From positions 6,470,501-6,534,500 of the forward strand of contig NC_091247.1 of the NCBI RefSeq assembly GCF_042477335.2: DNA of 64,000 bases. Direction: 5' to 3'. The position numbers and the translations under genes are program-made. The notes below the pieces were generated by a model. The model worked only from the letters and a program-made list of their open reading frames with translations. It was not told where the DNA came from and made no database searches. The DNA comes from Ovis canadensis. Its lineage: Eukaryota > Chordata > Mammalia > Artiodactyla > Bovidae. Below are positions 59,192 through 64,000 of this stretch, in pieces. Positions within the stretch are counted from its first letter, which is position 1, and each line of letters starts with the position of its first letter.

Positions 59192-62100
59192 GTGAGTGAG
59201 GGGCCGGGCCCGCGAGGATGCAGGGAGGTGGCGGAAAGGTGCCTGGTGCGCCTGGGCTGGGGGACGCGGCCCGGGCTGCCCCCGGTGGACGAGATCGCGC
59301 GCCGGTCGGAGGTCTCTGCGGCCCTGGCGGGAGGCGCAGGTCCGAGTGCTTCTCGTTGGCCTCGGCTTGAGCGGGAGGTGCGCGCCAGATTCGCCCTTCT
59401 GAGGTGAGGGGGGGCTGGTGTGAACCGCTGCCCCCTCCGGCGGCCAGAGCAGGGGCCGCTGGTGGGGGTCCCCTCCACAGCCCGAGCGCGGCGCGCGGAT
59501 CTGGGTCCCCGCACCTCCTGATCAGAGGCGCGGGCGGGACGCCCCTGTCTTCAGCGAGGCGGGCCGACTCAATGGGGGCGTGGAAGGCCGGGGATTTTCA
59601 GGGCTGCGTTAGGTATTCGGCGTCCAGACCCGCGCTCCTCTGCTGTGTCTCCAAGGAGGTGCGGGTGGTTCGGGCGCTCTCCCGGGGGGCGGGGCGGCCC
59701 TGGCGGGGCCGGGTCCCAGGGCTTGGGTTTGGCGGTGCAGGGCTGAGTGAGAACTGGTGTCTTCCCTCTAGTGGCGAGGACGTTTGCCCTGTGGTGGTTT
59801 GGGGTGCGCTTGTGATTCTCCCAGGGGCAACTCAGATCTTGCATTCGATGTGGGGATTGCGGCGTTCGGCCTGGAGGGGAGAGTAGTAGGAGTTAGAGGG
59901 ACGCCTTGTGTTGCCTCCTGCGGGAACAGGCATTAGCGGGGTCAGTTTTGTATTTTTTAACCGCTGGGAGGAAAGAGTCTGAAATGCGGTAGGGAGCGCC
60001 CCGCCGGGATGTTTAACCCCGGGCGCGGATGGATAAACAAGCGGCGGGGTGTCTGCAAGCTCTTCTCTCCCCGGACCCGGATGCCAAGGCGGTGCACTGG
60101 CGGTCCTGGGGAGGAGAGGCTGTGGCTTGTGGACTGGGGCTTGTTTTCCTCTGGATTCCTTGCTTCCTCTGGATTCCTAAGGAAATCTCTGGGCAAGCGA
60201 TGGGCAGAGCGGAGTGCAGAGGAAGAAGGAGATGAAATCTGTTATTGCACCGAGACGTCCTCAAGATGAGCTATTTCCCAGGAGGAACTCGAAAGTGCCT
60301 CCTTTCGGAATTCCATTTGTAAAGGGTGTGGAGAAGAAAGTGTGGGGTGGTGGTTGCTATCTGAGTGGAGGCCAAGAAATCTCACGTCAAAATAAAAGGT
60401 TAGAGCAGCTATAGAAACAGAGCGCATCCTCCCTTAATTAATTTTTTTTTTTGCTTTAATTGTTTTTACACAACCACTTCTTAGGCTCAGAAGCAGCTAC
60501 TGTTATTGATACCAAAATTCTGAAGGCAGTAGTTCCCTTAAATGAGAATTCATTTTGTAAACATCCCCTGTCTAAAAGGATCTCAACTTTTCGACTGATG
60601 TTTGCAAATATTCATTCTTAAAGTAGCAGATGGTCGTAAGTATACACAGCCAATTAGGCAGAGTCTACCATTTTCAGTGTTGGATTTCTTTCCTCTTCTA
60701 TTCCCTCTCCACTCCCTTTGCCTCTTTTTCCCCTATCTGGGGGAACTAATCAGAATAAGTTTTTATCAACAGAATAGAAATTTTGGCACAATTTTTATTT
60801 TCACTTGTTCAAACAAGAGAAAGGGTTTATTGGGAGGGTGGAATACAATATATTTCCAAGTGAAATGGGCTGTAGTTTAGGGGTTGAACACCATGGTGGC
60901 CATTTCATGGTGATGTTAGTGAATGTTATAGAAGATGATCCAGAAAGGGATGGGCAGTGGGATGATAGTAGTTATGAGAAAACACCAGATAAGACAGCCT
61001 CAATCCCCTGCGTTATTCTGTACACTTCTTTCAGCCGGTAGAGGGTGGAAAGGAAGGCAAAGGCAAGTTGTTGAAAATCAGTAGGAACTGGAATATATAC
61101 AAGTAAAAGGAAACCTTAGATTTGCTTCAAAAGAGTTTGGGGTGATAGTGGATGGGAATGTGAATGAAATGAAATTGCAAGGGAGCGGGTCACTGCTAAC
61201 CTGGGTAATGGGTACAGGAAGGCTCGTTACCAGGTTTTCTACTCTCTAGGATTGAAATTTCCTACAGTGAAAATAATTGGAAAAGATTTTTAAGGGAGAA
61301 GGTGTGTAAACTACTTGAAATTTTTTCTCATTTGTTAAGGTTTACGAGAAAGAACTAGTTATCTGTTGTCTCTAGGAAGGACCTGTCCATGAAGAGTTAA
61401 AAAAAAAAAAAAAAAGAAAAAGGCATTCTACTAGAGTATCGCCCTTTGCCCTTGAGTGGTTTAGAGGTTAATAGAGGGAAAAAAATGGAACTTGTAATTT
61501 GTACTAAGAGAAGTGCAAATTTTGAGTTTAAATTCCAAGAAGCAAAAGGGCACCAAAAATGTCTGTTTTCAGTTGCCTCATTTCATTAAAGTTTGAGATT
61601 AAAGAAGAAAATTTAAAAAAAAAAAAACAAAAAGAAGAAAAATGGGAGATTAAAAATTTTTCAGATTAAAATTCTGAAAAACGACCTCCAGTTCTCTGGT
61701 GGTGAGAGACTCTGTGGTGTGGTGCATGGGGCCGCCTGGCAGAGCCCTGATTGAGGGTTTTCCTTGACTGGTGGCTGTGGGATTTTGCACAGGGGTAATG
61801 AGATAATGATGGGGCACTCAAGCCTAACTTGGCAGAACGATGCTTCTAGATGGAGAGAGATGGAGCTCTGGTTTGGATGGCCATGAGTTCTTTGCGACAG
61901 GTCTTTGCAGCTTTCATAGACCTTCACAAACGCCATCAGGTTTTACACGTCGACACTAGTCAACGTCCCTATAAGCTTTTCAAAAGGACGTGTTTCTAAC
62001 GTGCGCTTTACATTAAAGTTCTGTTCTTAGCCACATCCTGCTTTGTAGACAGTAAAACCGTTCTCTTCTCTTTTTTCTTTTAACCTCTTCATCGGCATAA

Positions 62101-62289
62101 ATTTTGATACTCCTGATAGTGAGAAGTCAGGAAGTTCTCATGCAATCATAAAAATGAACTCAAAACCCATAATTTGTGATAACTTTACTAGATTGTGTGA
62201 AAATTGGGGCTTTCTATTTTATACCAGTAGGTCATAACAAAGTATAAAATGGATGATTTGAAGTGATGGGGTCATTACAGAGTATCGAG
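59192..62289 (+). other. FNBP1: FNBP1 intron 1, 5' part
   Basis: The first 400 bases are still CpG-island sequence. Beyond about 60,420 the DNA is AT-rich, with poly(T) or poly(A) runs near 60,440, 61,398 and 61,610. I see no exon, RNA gene or confident repeat between about 59,600 and 62,280. Confidence 0.6.
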
Positions 62290-62425
62290 CAGATGGGAAT
62301 AGAATGTGAAAGAGTGGATATATCAGTTTATGTATGTGTGACTGATTCACTTTGCTGCACTGCAGGCACTGACACAATATTGTAAATCAACTATACTCCA
62401 ATAAAAATTAATTTAAAAATTTTAA
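62290..62425 (+). mobile_element. L1 3' end
   Basis: GACTGATTCACTTTGCTGCA, TTGTAAATCAACTATACTCC and AATAAAAATTAATTTAAAAA, in FNBP1 intron 1. Confidence 0.82.
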
Positions 62426-63307
62426 AAAAAAGTGATTAGGGTATAATAAAATATTTCTGTACATCTCTTCCTAATTTGCATTTTAGGAATTTTTAACTTT
62501 TTTTATTGAACAGCTATTGTGTGCAAGACTGATAGGAGCCTGTTGTTTCACTTTATATACTTTGAAGGGAATCTGCCCATTTCAGAGAAAGCATGTACAA
62601 TCAGGTTTAACTCTAGCCTGCAACCTCAAAGTCAAAAAAGAGATTTGTTTCTAAGATTAACCAAAATGCATTTACTCAAGACTGTGTTTAAAAGGTCATG
62701 TTAAGAGGCTATCTAGTTTGTACTGACTTGTTCAAGTTCTCTCTGGTCACTGGAGAAATGGCAAAGCGAGAATTTCTTTAGAATTTTTTTGGGTTTTGTA
62801 TCTGCATATTAAAAAGAAGTAAGGCATTATTGAAGTGTCAACTCAACTCTTTATAAGCTTGATCATTAATGTGAAGTAAAAATAAATCCATTGGAAATTT
62901 TAACCTGCCTTGCAACGGTCTACTCTTTGTGGCTAATAAATTACTAAGTGATATAATCTACTTTTATCTCCTAGTGTCCTCTCTGCTATCTTTATTTCTT
63001 TCTTTTGATGCTAATAAGAAATGGAATAGCCCAAAATAATAACAAGAAAGCAGAGACCCAACTAATACATATTGGTTAACATATTACTATGTTAAGCCAC
63101 CTGTGTTGATGGTACTTAATTTTTTTTAAAACCTGTTGTTTTTAGGACAGTGCCAGACATATAATGCTTTCTGCAATTTGTTGGCTATAGTGACATTGAT
63201 GGTGGTGTTCACAATGCCTGCCTCACAGTAGCAGTTCAAGAAATAACTTATTGAATAAATGAATGAATCCTTTTTTTCCCCCTCTTGTTTTAACATTTGC
63301 TGTGTGT
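62426..63307. other. FNBP1 intron 1, part: nothing recognised
   Basis: AT-rich, with no exon or named repeat. Confidence 0.5.
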
Positions 63308-63451
63308 TTTTTTTTTTTAATATTTACTTATTTTTTATTTGGCTGTGCTGGATCTCAGTTGCAGCATGCAGGATCTAGTTCCCTGACCAGGGGTCGAACT
63401 CCCTGCATTGGGAGTGTGGAGTCTTAACCTCTGGACCACCAGGGAAGTCCC
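63308..63451 (-). mobile_element. CHR-type SINE, reverse
   Basis: Poly(T), ATTTGGCTGTGCTGGATCTC, then AACCTCTGGACCACCAGGGA and AGTCCC. Confidence 0.88.
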
Positions 63452-63567
63452 AACATTTGCGGTTTTAAAGTAATGGCAGGGTAGTTTTAATGCCTTTCTT
63501 TGCTTTGGCAGTGTAAAGATTAAAAAAAAAAAAAATCCAGGGACCTTTTTGTAAAAAGTAGACGATT

Positions 63568-63737
63568 TAAAAAGATTTTAATATATTTTGCTTATTTATT
63601 TTGCTGCGCCAGGTCTTAGTTGCAGCTTGCACTCTTAATTACAGCATTTGGGATCTAATTCCCTGACCAGGGATGAACTGGGGACCCCTGCATTGGGAGC
63701 TTGAAGTCTTAGACACTAGACCACCAGGGGAATCCCA
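63568..63737 (-). mobile_element. CHR-type SINE, reverse
   Basis: TTGCTGCGCCAGGTCTTAGT to CTAGACCACCAGGGGAATCC. Confidence 0.87.
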
Positions 63738-63740
63738 ATA

Positions 63741-63850
63741 GACTTACTTTTTAGAGCAGTTTTAGTTTCACAGCAAAAATGAGCAGAAGGTCCAGAGATT
63801 CCTCATATACTCCTTCCACACAAACACAGTTTAGACCCTTTTCTGTTTTT
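63741..63850. mobile_element. Old LINE fragment, probably L1
   Basis: TTTTAGAGCAGTTTTAGTTT, CACAGCAAAAATGAGCAGAA and GGTCCAGAGATTCCTCATAT follow a common mammalian L1-type tail. Confidence 0.55.
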
Positions 63851-63884
63851 TGGCCACCCTGGAGACCTGTGTGCGGAAGCGTAC

Positions 63885-64000
63885 GTGCATGCTAAGTCGA
63901 GTCTCTTGGATGCTATGGACTGTAGCCTGCCAGGCTCCTCTGTCCCTGGGATTCTCCAGGCAAGAACCCTGGAGGAGGGCCTGCGGAAGCATGGAGTCTT
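63885..64000 (-). mobile_element. Bov-A/Bov-tA SINE, reverse, cut by the window edge
   Basis: GACTGTAGCCTGCCAGGCTC, then CCAGGCAAGAACCCTGGAGG. Confidence 0.85.

Noticed and set aside
58855..59514. 219-codon minus frame across the FNBP1 CpG island
   Set aside because: Arg/Pro/Ala-rich translation of GC-rich promoter DNA, antisense to the FNBP1 exon, without any motif.

Overview
This is mammalian nuclear DNA from a bovid ruminant (cattle or a close relative). Ruminant-specific repeats fill it: BovB (RTE-type) LINE tails, Bov-tA and Bov-A2 SINEs, and CHR-type cetartiodactyl SINEs, on top of older MIR, L1, hAT and mariner copies. Genes have short exons with GT-AG (one GC-AG) introns, and both promoters are CpG islands. 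No prokaryotic operon, CRISPR array or phage-like organisation was seen.

Two protein-coding genes are recognised, arranged head to head. GPR107 lies on the minus strand. Its first exon starts at 49,462, and 16 consecutive coding exons run leftwards to 757. They join in frame with no phase conflict and encode 484 residues: signal peptide, luminal domain, and six or so of the seven membrane helices. The last helix and the cytoplasmic tail are beyond the left edge. FNBP1 lies on the plus strand. Only its first coding exon (8 codons, 59,168-59,191) is present, within a strong CpG island; the rest of the window is its first intron. GPR107 next to FNBP1 is, from memory, the conserved mammalian neighbourhood (human 9q34), which suggests cattle chromosome 11.

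Layout: 1-2,659, GPR107 exons 16 and 15 with a Bov-tA and a BovB tail. 2,660-15,782, a 13-kb GC-AG intron holding MIRs, SINEs and a degenerate hAT transposase. 15,783-38,555, exons 14 to 2 separated by repeat-rich introns; a mariner with a nested SINE lies in intron 13, and a local 166-bp duplication flanks exon 5. 38,556-49,321, intron 1 with three BovB tails and an L1. 49,322-49,880, GPR107 exon 1 and its promoter. 49,880-58,700, an intergenic block made mostly of SINEs and BovB tails. 58,700-59,191, FNBP1 promoter, leader and exon 1. 59,192-64,000, FNBP1 intron 1.

The two genes are not known to act in one pathway. GPR107 is a Golgi/endosomal seven-helix GOST protein; FNBP1 is an F-BAR membrane-curving and actin-regulating protein. 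Both act in membrane trafficking. I found no novel gene system. The most interesting signals are small-scale: the GC-AG intron beside a G-rich tract, the duplication around exon 5, a 29-bp-arm hairpin at the truncated end of a BovB copy, a readable hAT transposase fossil, and inverted BovB copies around exons 8-12.
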